From contig JALIRH010000100.1 in NCBI GenBank assembly GCA_023055505.1, positions 248,001 to 312,000 of the forward strand: a stretch of 64,000 bases of DNA, in the 5' to 3' direction. This document shows positions 43,796 to 56,807 of this stretch, piece after piece. The position numbers and the translations under genes were made by a program. Positions within the stretch are counted from its first letter, which is position 1, and every line of letters begins with the position of its first letter. The notes beneath the pieces were generated by a model, which ran no database searches, was not told the origin of the DNA, and worked only from the letters and a program-made list of their open reading frames with translations. The DNA comes from Callipepla californica brunnescens (lineage: Eukaryota; Chordata; Aves; Galliformes; Odontophoridae).

Positions 43796-46163
43796 GTGCA
43801 CGGCAGCCGGCTGACTGGCGTCTTTCTTCAGCGGCAAAAGCAGCAGGAGCCGCGATTGATGCGAGTGAATGGGAATCCGCGGCTAAGCGCGGTTCGAGCA
43901 TCAAACTCTCGGCCGCTTTTTCTCTGCTTCTTAAAGGGGGCTATTCCGATGCTCCGGTGACAAGGTTTTCTGGGGAACCCTTAGAAGCGCTGGAATCACA
44001 CACGCCTTTGGGAGAGGAACCAGCTTTCCGTACTTAACGCCTCTCCATTGCTTCCATAGTTCTGAAAAACATACCTTTTTGAGAGAGAATGAGAAAGATC
44101 CGCGGGTATTGTAAGAAAATTGAAGTGAATGTGTTAGATTGAGGAAGTAAAAAGGACAACAGCACTGGTCAGAGAAAAGAAGGAAAACGTGCTCGCAGAT
44201 GAATGAACGATGCAGACATACGTTGCATTCAGTAGCAGAGCAGAATGAGAATCAAAACTTTCCTTCCCAGTAACAATGGGATCCAGCATACATTCACTTC
44301 CAACTCCAGAAACCGAGTCACTTTCACGTGTAAACCGCGAATTGTTGGAATAGGACCGCTACCGGCTGATTTTTGAAAAGCCGCGATTCAGTGCACTGCT
44401 GCTGTCTGACTGGCGTCTTTCTTCAGCGGCAAAAGCAGCAGTAGCCGCGATTGATGCGATTCGAGCCTGAGACGCGGTTCTTCGCGGTTCGAACATTAAC
44501 ACGCTGCCGGTTTGCTATGTTTGTTAAAAGTGGCTTTTGCAACGCTCCACTGACAGTGTTTTTGGGGAACACTTAGAAGAGGTGGAATCAAACATACATT
44601 TGGTAGAAGAAAAAGTTTAACGTACTTAACGCTACTATTTGACTTTTTAGCTCTGAATACCATACCTTTCCAAAAGAAAAAGGGAATGAATTGTTTGTTT
44701 GGCAAGAAAAACTTGTGTGACGATATTAACTAGAGGTAGGAAAAGGAATAACAAGACTGGTCAGAGAAAGGAATGAAAACGTGCTCGCAGATGAATGAAC
44801 GATTCAGACATACGTTGCATTCAGTAGTAGAGCAGAATGAGAATCAAAACTTTCCCTCTCACTGACACTGGGATCCAGCATCCATTCACTTACAACACCA
44901 GAATTGGAGTCACTTTCAGGTTTCAACCGCGATTTGTTGGAATAGAAACGCTACCGGCTGATTACTGAAGACGCAATTCAGTGCACGTCTTTCAACTGAC
45001 TGGCTTCTTTCTTCAGCGGCAAAAGCAGCAGGAGCCGCGATTGATGCGATTCGAACATGATTCACGGTTTTCCGCGGTTCGAACATTAGCACGCTGCCGG
45101 TTTGCTATGTTTGTAAAAGGTAGCATTTGCAATGCTCAGATGACAGTGTTTTTGGGGAACACTTATAAGCGGTGGAATCACACATCCATTTGGTAGAGGA
45201 AACAGCTTTCCTTAATAAACGTTTCTCTTTTGCTTCTTTATCTCTGAATACCATACTTTTGCAAAAGAGAATCGAAAGATACTTGTGTTCGACAAGAAAA
45301 AGTTTTTCCATGTATTAAGTAGAAGTACGAAAAAGAATAACAACACTGGTCAGAGTAAAGAATGAAAACGTGCTCGTAGATGAATGAATGATGCAGAGAT
45401 ACGTTGCATTCAGTAGTAGAGCAGAATGAGAATTAAAACTTTCCCTCCCACTAACATTGGGATGCAGCATACATACACATACAACTCCTGAAACCGAGTC
45501 ACTTTCACGTGTAAACCGCGATTTGTTGGAGAAGAACCGCTACCGGCTGATTACTGAAGCCGCGATTCCGTGCACTTTTACCGGCTGACTAGCGTCTTTC
45601 TTCAGCGGCAAAAGCAGCAGGAGCCGCGATTGGGGCGATTGAATCGGAATCCGCGGCTAAGCGCGGTTCGAGCATCAAATTCTCTGCCGCTTTTTCTCTG
45701 CTTCTAAAGGGGGCTATTCCGATGCTCCGGTGACAAGGTTTTCTGGGGAACCCTTAGAAGCGGTGGAATCACACACACCTTTGGGAGAGGAATTATCTTT
45801 CCGTACTTAACGTCTCTCCATTGCTTCCATAGTTCTGAAAAACATACCTTTTTGAGAGAGAATGAGAAAGATCCGCGGGTATTGTAAGAAAATTGAAATG
45901 AATGTGTTAGATTAAGGAAGTAAAAAGGATAACAGCACTGGTCAGAGAAAAGAATGAAAACGTGCTCGCAGATGAATGAACGATTCAGACGTACGTTGCA
46001 TACAGTAACAGAGCAGAATAAGAATTAAAACTTTCACTCCTATTAAAACTGGGATCCAGCACACATTCTCTTCCAACTCCTGAAACCGAGTCACTTTCAC
46101 GTGTAAACCGCGAATTGTTGGAGAAGAACCGCTACCGGCTGATTTTTGAAAAGCCGCGATTCA
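43796..46163. repeat. 590-bp satellite: first four monomers, incomplete 5-mer
   Basis: Spacings 595, 590, 589, 594. Monomer order matches the last four of the 5-mer unit A (monomer 3 at 44981 corresponds to monomer 8 at 47939), but with more differences than the A units share among themselves. This fits an array edge that escapes homogenisation. Confidence 0.75.
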
Positions 46164-49122
46164 GTGCACTGCTGCCGTCTGATTGGCGTCTTTCTTCAGC
46201 GGCAAAAGCAGCAGGAGCCGCGATTGATGAGATTCGAGCGGAATCCGAGGTTCTGAGCGGTTCGAATATTAACACGCTGCCGGTTTGCTCTGCTTGTTAA
46301 AGAAGGCTTTTGCAACGCTCCGATGATAGTGTTTTTGGGGAACACTTAGAAGAGGTGGAATCAAACATACATTTGGTAGAAGAAAAAGTTTAACGTACTT
46401 AACGCTACTATTGGACTTTTTAGCTCTGAATACCATACCGTTCCAAAAGAAAAAGGGAATGAATTGTTTGTTTGGCAAGAAAAACTTGTGTGACGGTATT
46501 AAAAAGAGGTAGGAAAAGGAATAACAAGACTGGTCAGAGAAAAGAATGAAAACGTGCTCGTAGATGAATGAACGATGCAGACGTACGTTGCATTCAGTAG
46601 TAGAGCAGAATGAGAATCAAAACTTTCCCTCCCACTAACATTGGGATGCAACATACATACACTTACAACTCCTGAAACGGAGTCACTTTCACGTGTAAAC
46701 CGCGATTTGTTGGAGAAGAACCGCTACCGGCTGATTACTGAAGCCGCGATTCAGTGCACTTTTACCGGCTGACTGGCGTCTTTCTTCAGCGGCAAAAGCA
46801 GCAGGAGCCGCGATTGATGCGAGTGAATGGGAATCCGCGGCTAAGCGCGGTTCGAGCATCAAACTCTCGGCCGCTTTTTCTCTGCTTCTTAAAGGGGGCT
46901 ATTCCGATGCTCCGGTGACAAGGTTTTCTGGGGAACCCTTAGAAGCGGTGGAATCACACACGCCTTTGGGAGAGGAACCAGCTTTCCGTACTTAACGCCT
47001 CTCCATTGCTTCCATAGTTCTGAAAAACATACATTTTTGAGAGAGATTGAGAAAGATCCGCGGGTATTGTAAGAAAATTGAAGTGAATGTGTTAGATTGA
47101 GGAAGTAAAAAGGACAACAGCACTGGTCAGAGAAAAGAAGGAAAACGTGCTCGCAGATGAATGAACGATGCAGACATACGTTGCATTCAGTAGCAGAGCA
47201 GAATGAGAATCAAAACTTTCCTTCCCAGTAACAATGGGATCCAGCATACATTCACTTCCAACTCCTGAAACCGAGTCACTTTCACATGTAAAACGCGAAT
47301 TGTTGGAATAGGACCGCTACCGGCTGATTTTTGAAAAGCCGCGATTCAGTGCACTGCTGCTGTCTGGCTGGCGTCTTTCTTCAGCGGCAAAAGCAGCAGT
47401 AGCCGCGATTGATGCGATTCGAGCCTGAGACGCGGTTCTTCGCGGTTCGAACATTAACACGCTGCCGGTTTGCTATGTTTGTTAAAAGTGGCTTTTGCAA
47501 CGCTCCGCTGACAGTGTTTTTGGGGAACACTTAGAAGTGGTGAATCAAACATACATTTGGTAGAAGAAACAGCTTGACGTACTTAACGCTACTATTGGAC
47601 TTTTTAGCTCTGAATACCATACCGTTCCAAAAGAAAAAGGGAATGAATTGTTTGTTTGGCAAGTAAAAACTTGTGTGACGATATTAACTAGAGGTAGGAA
47701 AAGGAATAACAAGACTGGTCAGAGAAAAGAATGAAAACGTGCTCGTAGATGAATGAATGATGCAGACATACGTTGCATTCAGTAGTAGAGCAGAATGAGA
47801 ATCAAAACTTTCCCTCTCACTAACACTGGGATCCAGCATCCATTCACTTACAACACCAGAATTGGAGTCACTTTCAGGTTTCAACCGCGATTTGTTGGAA
47901 TAGAAACGCTGCCGGCTGATTACTGAAGACGCAATTCAGTGCACGTCTTTCAACTGACTGGCTTCTTTCTTCAGCGGCAAAAGCAGCAGGAGCCGCGATT
48001 GATGCGATTCGAACATGATTCACGGTTTTCCGCGGTTCGAACATTAGCAAACTGCCGGTTTGCTATGTTTGTTAAAGGGAGCTTTTGCAATGCTCAGATG
48101 ACAGTGTTTTTGGGGAACACTTAGAAGCTGTGGAATCACACATCCATTTGGTAGAGGAAACAGCTTTCCTTAATAAACGTTTCTCTTTTGCTTCTTTATC
48201 TCTGAATACCATACTTTTGCAAAAGAGAATCGAAAGATACTTGTGTTCGACAAGAAAAAGTTTTTCCATGTATTAAGTAGAAGTACGAAAAAGAATAACA
48301 ACACTGGTCAGAGTAAAGAATGAAAACGAACTCGTAGATGAATGAACAATGCAGACATACGTTGCATTCAGTAGCAGAGCAGTTTGAGAATCAAAACTTT
48401 CCCTCCCACTAACATTGGGATGCAGCATACATACACTTACAACTCCTGAAAAGGAGTCACTTTCACGTGTAAACCGCGATTTGTTGGAGAAGAACCGCTA
48501 CCGGCTGATTACTGAAGCCGCGATTCAGTGCACTTTTACCGGCTGACTAGCGTCTTTCTTCAGCGGCAAAAGCAGCAGGAGCCGCGACTGGTGCGATTGA
48601 ATCGGAATCCGCGGCTAAGCGCGGTTCGAGCATCAAACTCTCGGCTGCTTTTTCTCTGCTTCTTAAAGGGGGCTATTCCGGTGCTCCGGTGACAAGGTTT
48701 TCTGGGGAACCCTTAGAAGCGCTGGAATCACACACGCCTTTGGGAGAGGAACCAGCTTTCCGTACTTAACTCCTCTCCATTGCTTCCATAGTTCTGAAAA
48801 ACATCCCTTTTTGAGAGAGAATGAGAAAGATCCGCGGGTATTGTAAGAAAATTGAAGTGAATGTGTTAGATTGAGGAAGTAAAAAGGACAACAGCACTGG
48901 TCAGAGAAAAGAATGAAAACGTGCTCGCAGATGAATGAACGATGCAGACATACGTTGCATTCAGTAGCAGAGCAGAATGAGAATCAAAACTTTCCTTCCC
49001 ATTAACACTGGGATCCAGCACACATTCTCTTCCAACTCCAGAAACCGAGTCACTTTCACGTGTAAACCGCGAATTGTTGGAATAGGACCGCTACCGGCTG
49101 ATTTTTGAAAAGCCGCGATTCA
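46164..49122. repeat. Higher-order unit A1 (5 monomers, 2959 bp)
   Basis: Spacings 590, 595, 590, 589, 595. Followed directly by A2 at exactly 2959 bp offset. The stretches I compared by eye (for example around 46201/49160 and 47281/50240) are identical. Confidence 0.85.
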
Positions 49123-52081
49123 GTGCACTGCTGCCGTCTGATTGGCGTCTTTCTTCAGCGGCAAAAGCAGCAGGAGCCGCGATTGATGAGATTCGAGCGG
49201 AATCCGAGGTTCTGAGCGGTTCGAATATTAACACGCTGCCGGTTTGCTCTGCTTGTTAAAGAAGGCTTTTGCAACGCTCCGATGATAGTGTTTTTGGGGA
49301 ACACTTAGAAGAGGTGGAATCAAACATACATTTGGTAGAAGAAAAAGTTTAACGTACTTAACGCTACTATTGGACTTTTTAGCTCTGAATACCATACCGT
49401 TCCAAAAGAAAAAGGGAATGAATTGTTTGTTTGGCAAGAAAAACTTGTGTGACGGTATTAAAAAGAGGTAGGAAAAGGAATAACAAGACTGGTCAGAGAA
49501 AAGAATGAAAACGTGCTCGTAGATGAATGAACGATGCAGACGTACGTTGCATTCAGTAGTAGAGCAGAATGAGAATCAAAACTTTCCCTCCCACTAACAT
49601 TGGGATGCAACATACATACACTTACAACTCCTGAAACGGAGTCACTTTCACGTGTAAACCGCGATTTGTTGGAGAAGAACCGCTACCGGCTGATTACTGA
49701 AGCCGCGATTCAGTGCACTTTTACCGGCTGACTGGCGTCTTTCTTCAGCGGCAAAAGCAGCAGGAGCCGCGATTGATGCGAGTGAATGGGAATCCGCGGC
49801 TAAGCGCGGTTCGAGCATCAAACTCTCGGCCGCTTTTTCTCTGCTTCTTAAAGGGGGCTATTCCGATGCTCCGGTGACAAGGTTTTCTGGGGAACCCTTA
49901 GAAGCGGTGGAATCACACACGCCTTTGGGAGAGGAACCAGCTTTCCGTACTTAACGCCTCTCCATTGCTTCCATAGTTCTGAAAAACATACATTTTTGAG
50001 AGAGATTGAGAAAGATCCGCGGGTATTGTAAGAAAATTGAAGTGAATGTGTTAGATTGAGGAAGTAAAAAGGACAACAGCACTGGTCAGAGAAAAGAAGG
50101 AAAACGTGCTCGCAGATGAATGAACGATGCAGACATACGTTGCATTCAGTAGCAGAGCAGAATGAGAATCAAAACTTTCCTTCCCAGTAACAATGGGATC
50201 CAGCATACATTCACTTCCAACTCCTGAAACCGAGTCACTTTCACATGTAAAACGCGAATTGTTGGAATAGGACCGCTACCGGCTGATTTTTGAAAAGCCG
50301 CGATTCAGTGCACTGCTGCTGTCTGGCTGGCGTCTTTCTTCAGCGGCAAAAGCAGCAGTAGCCGCGATTGATGCGATTCGAGCCTGAGACGCGGTTCTTC
50401 GCGGTTCGAACATTAACACGCTGCCGGTTTGCTATGTTTGTTAAAAGTGGCTTTTGCAACGCTCCGCTGACAGTGTTTTTGGGGAACACTTAGAAGTGGT
50501 GAATCAAACATACATTTGGTAGAAGAAACAGCTTGACGTACTTAACGCTACTATTGGACTTTTTAGCTCTGAATACCATACCGTTCCAAAAGAAAAAGGG
50601 AATGAATTGTTTGTTTGGCAAGTAAAAACTTGTGTGACGATATTAACTAGAGGTAGGAAAAGGAATAACAAGACTGGTCAGAGAAAAGAATGAAAACGTG
50701 CTCGTAGATGAATGAATGATGCAGACATACGTTGCATTCAGTAGTAGAGCAGAATGAGAATCAAAACTTTCCCTCTCACTAACACTGGGATCCAGCATCC
50801 ATTCACTTACAACACCAGAATTGGAGTCACTTTCAGGTTTCAACCGCGATTTGTTGGAATAGAAACGCTGCCGGCTGATTACTGAAGACGCAATTCAGTG
50901 CACGTCTTTCAACTGACTGGCTTCTTTCTTCAGCGGCAAAAGCAGCAGGAGCCGCGATTGATGCGATTCGAACATGATTCACGGTTTTCCGCGGTTCGAA
51001 CATTAGCAAACTGCCGGTTTGCTATGTTTGTTAAAGGGAGCTTTTGCAATGCTCAGATGACAGTGTTTTTGGGGAACACTTAGAAGCTGTGGAATCACAC
51101 ATCCATTTGGTAGAGGAAACAGCTTTCCTTAATAAACGTTTCTCTTTTGCTTCTTTATCTCTGAATACCATACTTTTGCAAAAGAGAATCGAAAGATACT
51201 TGTGTTCGACAAGAAAAAGTTTTTCCATGTATTAAGTAGAAGTACGAAAAAGAATAACAACACTGGTCAGAGTAAAGAATGAAAACGAACTCGTAGATGA
51301 ATGAACAATGCAGACATACGTTGCATTCAGTAGCAGAGCAGTTTGAGAATCAAAACTTTCCCTCCCACTAACATTGGGATGCAGCATACATACACTTACA
51401 ACTCCTGAAAAGGAGTCACTTTCACGTGTAAACCGCGATTTGTTGGAGAAGAACCGCTACCGGCTGATTACTGAAGCCGCGATTCAGTGCACTTTTACCG
51501 GCTGACTAGCGTCTTTCTTCAGCGGCAAAAGCAGCAGGAGCCGCGACTGGTGCGATTGAATCGGAATCCGCGGCTAAGCGCGGTTCGAGCATCAAACTCT
51601 CGGCTGCTTTTTCTCTGCTTCTTAAAGGGGGCTATTCCGGTGCTCCGGTGACAAGGTTTTCTGGGGAACCCTTAGAAGCGCTGGAATCACACACGCCTTT
51701 GGGAGAGGAACCAGCTTTCCGTACTTAACTCCTCTCCATTGCTTCCATAGTTCTGAAAAACATCCCTTTTTGAGAGAGAATGAGAAAGATCCGCGGGTAT
51801 TGTAAGAAAATTGAAATGAATGTGTTAGATTGAGGAAGTAAAACGGATAAGAGCACTGGTCAGAGAAAAGAATGAAAACGTGCTCGCAGATGAATGAACG
51901 ATTCAGACATGCGTTGCACTCAGTAACAGATCAGAAGGAGAATCAAAACTTTCCTTCCCATTAAAACTGGGATCCAGCACACATTCACTTACAACTCCTG
52001 AAACCGAGTCACTTTCCCGTCTAAACCGCGAATTGTTGGAATAGGACCGCTACCGGCTGATTTTTGAAAAGCCGCGATTCA
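49123..52081. repeat. Higher-order unit A2 (5 monomers, 2959 bp)
   Basis: Tandem copy of A1. It diverges from A1 near its right end (after about 51800), where it passes into unit B. Confidence 0.85.
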
Positions 52082-53850
52082 GTGCACTTTTACCGGCTGA
52101 CTGGCGTCTTTCTTCAGCGGCAAAAGCAGCAGTAGCCGCGATTGATGCGATTCGAGCGGTATCCGAGTTTCTGTGCGGTTCGAATATTAACACTCTGCCG
52201 GTTTGCTCTGCTTGTTAAAGAAGGCTTTTGCAACGCTCCGATGATAGTGTTTTTGGGGAACACTTCGAAGAGGTGGAATCAAACATACATTTGGTAGAAG
52301 AAACAGCTTGACGTACTTAACGCTTCTATTTCACTTCCTCAGCTCTGAATATCATACCGTTGCAAATGACAATCTGAGTTGCCCGTTTGTTTGGCAAGAA
52401 AAACTTGTGTGACTAGAGGTGCTAAAAAAGGTAACAAGACTGCTCAGAGAAAAGAATGAAAACTTGCTCGCAGATGAATGAATGATGCAGGCGTACGTTG
52501 CATTCAGTAGCAGTGCAGAATGAGAATCAAAACTTTCCCTCTCACTAACACTGGGATCAGGCATCCATTCACTTACAACTCCTGAAACCGAGTCACTTTC
52601 ACGTGTAAACCGCGATTTGTTGGAGTAGGAACGCTACAGGCTGATTATTGAAAAGCCGCGATTCAGTGCACTTTTACCGGCTGACTGGCGTCTTTCTTCA
52701 GCGGCAAAAGCAGCAGGAGCCGCGATTGATGCGAGTGAATCGGAATCCGCGGCTAAGCGCGGTTCGAGCATCAAACTCTCGGCCGCTTTGCACTGCTTCT
52801 TAAATGGGGCTATTACGATGCTCCGGTGACAAGGTTTTCTGGGGAACATTTAGAAGCTGTAGAATCACACATACCATTGGGAGAATTAAATTTTCGTACT
52901 TAACTCCTCTCCATTGCTTCCATAGTTCTGAAAAACATACCTTTTTGAGAGAAAATGAGAACGATCCACGTGTATTGTAAGAAAATTGAAGTGAATGTGG
53001 TAGATTGTGGAAGTAAAAACGATACCAACACTGGTAGGAGAAAAGAATGAAAACGTGCTCGCAGATGAATGAATGATGCAGACTTACGTTGCATTCAGTA
53101 GCAGAGCAGAATGAGAATCAAAACTTTCCCTCCTATTGACACTGGGATCCAGCACACATTCTCTTCCAACTCCAGAAACGGCGTCTCTTTCACGTGTAAA
53201 CCGCGATTTGCTGGATTAGGACCGCTACCGGCTGATTTTTGAAAAGCCGCGATTCAGTGCACTGCTGCTGTCTGACTGGCGTCTTTCTTCAGCGGCAAGA
53301 GCAGCAGGAGCCGCGATTGATGCGATTGAATGGGAATCCGCGGCTAAGCGCGGTTCGAGCATCAAACTCTCGGCCGCTTTGCTCTGCTTCTTAAAGGGAG
53401 ACATTACGAAGCTCCGGTGACAAGGTTTTATGAGGAACATTTAGAAGCGGTAGAATCACACACGCCTTTGGGAGAGGAACCAGCTTTCCGTACTTAACGC
53501 CTCTCCATTGCTTCCATAGTTCTGAAAAACATCCCTTTTTGAGAGAGAATGAGAAAGATCCGCCGGTATTGTAAGAAAATTGAAGTGAATGTGTCAGATT
53601 GAGGAAGTAAAAAGGATAACAGCACTGGTCAGAGAAAAGAATGAAAACGTGCTCGCAGATGAATGAACGATTCAGACGTACGTTGCATACAGTAACAGAG
53701 CAGAATAAGAATTAAAACTTTCACTCCTATTAAAACTGGGATCCAGCACACATTCTCTTCCAACTCCTGAAACCGAGTCACTTTCACGTGTAAACCGCGA
53801 ATTGTTGGAGAAGAACCGCTACCGGCTGATTTTTGAAAAGCCGCGATTCA
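52082..53850. repeat. Higher-order unit B1 (3 monomers, 1769 bp)
   Basis: Spacings 584, 591, 594. Distinct monomer types, including the short 584-bp one. Shares the rare GACATGCGTTGCACTC just upstream (51905) with B3 (58401). Confidence 0.85.
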
Positions 53851-56807
53851 GTGCACTGCTGCCGTCTGGCTGGCGTCTTTCTTCAGCGGCAAAAGCAGCA
53901 GGAGCCGCGATTGATGCGATTCGAGCGGAATCCGAGGTTCTGAGCGGTTCGAATATTAACACGCTGCCGGTTTGCTCTGCTTGTTAAAGAAGGCTTTTGC
54001 AACGCTCCGATGATAGTGTTTTTGGGGAACACTTCGAAGAGGTGGAATCAAACATACATTTGGTAGAAGAAAAAGTTTAACGTACTTAACGCTACTATTG
54101 GACTTTTTAGCTCTGAATACCATACCGTTCCAAAAGAAAAAGGGAATGAATTGTTTGTTTGGCAAGAAAAACTTGTGTGACGGTATTAAAAAGAGGTAGG
54201 AAAAGGAATAACAAGACTGGTCAGAGAAAAGAATGAAAACGTGCTCGTAGATGAATGAACGATGCAGACGTACGTTGCATTCAGTAGTAGAGCAGAATGA
54301 GAATCAAAACTTTCCCTCCCACTAACATTGGGATGCAACATACATACACTTACAACTCCTGAAACCGAGTCACTTTCAGGTTTAAACCGCGATTTGTTGG
54401 AGAAGAACCGCTACCGGCTGATTACTGAAGCCGCGATTCAGTGCACTTTTACCGGCTGACTGGCGTCTTTCTTCAGCGGCAAAAGCAGCAGGAGCCGCGA
54501 TTGATGCGAGTGAATGGGAATCCGCGGCTAAGCGCGGTTCGAGCATCAAACTCTCGGCCGCTTTTTCTCTGCTTCTTAAAGGGGGCTATTCCGATGCTCC
54601 GGTGACAAGGTTTTCTGGGGAACCCTTAGAAGCGGTGGAATCACACACGCCTTTGGGAGAGGAACCAGCTTTCCGTACTTAACGCCTCTCCATTGCTTCC
54701 ATAGTTCTGAAAAACATACATTTTTGAGAGAGATTGAGAAAGATCCGCGGGTATTGTAAGAAAATTGAAGTGAATGTGTTAGATTGAGGAAGTAAAAAGG
54801 ACAACAGCACTGGTCAGAGAAAAGAAGGAAAACGTGCTCGCAGATGAATGAACGATGCAGACATACGTTGCATTCAGTAGCAGAGCAGAATGAGAATCAA
54901 AACTTTCCTTCCCAGTAACAATGGGATCCAGCATACATTCACTTCCAACTCCTGAAACCGAGTCACTTTCACATGTAAAACGCGAATTGTTGGAATAGGA
55001 CCGCTACCGGCTGATTTTTGAAAAGCCGCGATTCAGTGCACTGCTGCTGTCTGGCTGGCGTCTTTCTTCAGCGGCAAAAGCAGCAGTAGCCGCGATTGAT
55101 GCGATTCGAGCCTGAGACGCGGTTCTTCGCGGTTCGAACATTAACACGCTGCCGGTTTGCTATGTTTGTTAAAAGTGGCTTTTGCAACGCTCCGCTGACA
55201 GTGTTTTTGGGGAACACTTAGAAGTGGTGAATCAAACATACATTTGGTAGAAGAAACAGCTTGACGTACTTAACGCTACTATTGGACTTTTTAGCTCTGA
55301 ATACCATACCGTTCCAAAAGAAAAAGGGAATGAATTGTTTGTTTGGCAAGTAAAAACTTGTGTGACGATATTAACTAGAGGTAGGAAAAGGAATAACAAG
55401 ACTGGTCAGAGAAAAGAATGAAAACGTGCTCGTAGATGAATGAATGATGCAGACATACGTTGCATTCAGTAGTAGAGCAGAATGAGAATCAAAACTTTCC
55501 CTCTCACTAACACTGGGATCCAGCATCCATTCACTTACAACACCAGAATTGGAGTCACTTTCAGGTTTCAACCGCGATTTGTTGGAATAGAAACGCTGCC
55601 GGCTGATTACTGAAGACGCAATTCAGTGCACGTCTTTCAACTGACTGGCTTCTTTCTTCAGCGGCAAAAGCAGCAGGAGCCGCGATTGATGCGATTCGAA
55701 CATGATTCACGGTTTTCCGCGGTTCGAACATTAGCAAACTGCCGGTTTGCTATGTTTGTTAAAGGGAGCTTTTGCAATGCTCAGATGACAGTGTTTTTGG
55801 GGAACACTTAGAAGCTGTGGAATCACACATCCATTTGGTAGAGGAAACAGCTTTCCTTAATAAACGTTTCTCTTTTGCTTCTTTATCTCTGAATACCATA
55901 CTTTTGCAAAAGAGAATCGAAAGATACTTGTGTTCGACAAGAAAAAGTTTTTCCATGTATTAAGTAGAAGTACGAAAAAGAATAACAACACTGGTCAGAG
56001 TAAAGAATGAAAACGAACTCGTAGATGAATGAACAATGCAGACATACGTTGCATTCAGTAGCAGAGCAGTTTGAGAATCAAAACTTTCCCTCCCACTAAC
56101 ATTGGGATGCAGCATACATACACATACAACTCCTGAAACCGAGTCACTTTCACGTGTAAACCGCGATTTGTTGGAGAAGAACCGCTACCGGCTGATTACT
56201 GAAGCCGCGATTCAGTGCACTTTTACCGGCTGACTAGCGTCTTTCTTCAGCGGCAAAAGCAGCAGGAGCCGCGATTGGTGCGATTGAATGGGAATCCGCG
56301 GCTAAGCGCGGTTCGAGCATCAAACTCTCGTCTGCTTTTTCTTGCTTCTAAAGGGGGCTATTCCGATGCTCCGGTGACAAGGTTTTCTGGGGAACCCTTA
56401 GAAGCGGTGGAATCACACACGCCTTTGGGAGAGGAACCAGCTTTCCGTACTTAACGCCTCTCCATTGCTTCCATAGTTCTGAAAAACATACCTTTTTGAG
56501 AGAGAATGAGAAAGATCCGCGGGTATTGTAAGAAAATTGAAGTGAATGTGGTAGATTAAGGAAGTAAAACGGATAAGAGCACTGGTCAGAGAAAAGAATG
56601 AAAACGTGCTCGCAGATGAATGAACGATTCAGACATACGTTGCACTCAGTAACAGATCAGAAGGAGAATCAAAACTTTCCTTCCCATTAAAACTGGGATC
56701 CAGCACACATTCACTTACAACTCCTGAAACCGAGTCACTTTCACGTCTAAACCGCGAATTGTTGGAATAGGACCGCTACCGGCTGATTTTTGAAAAGCCG
56801 CGATTCA
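53851..56807. repeat. Higher-order unit A3 (5 monomers, 2957 bp)
   Basis: Same five-monomer order as A1/A2, but shares private variants with A4 (for example CACTTCGAAGAGG at about 54028 and 60525). Confidence 0.85.
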
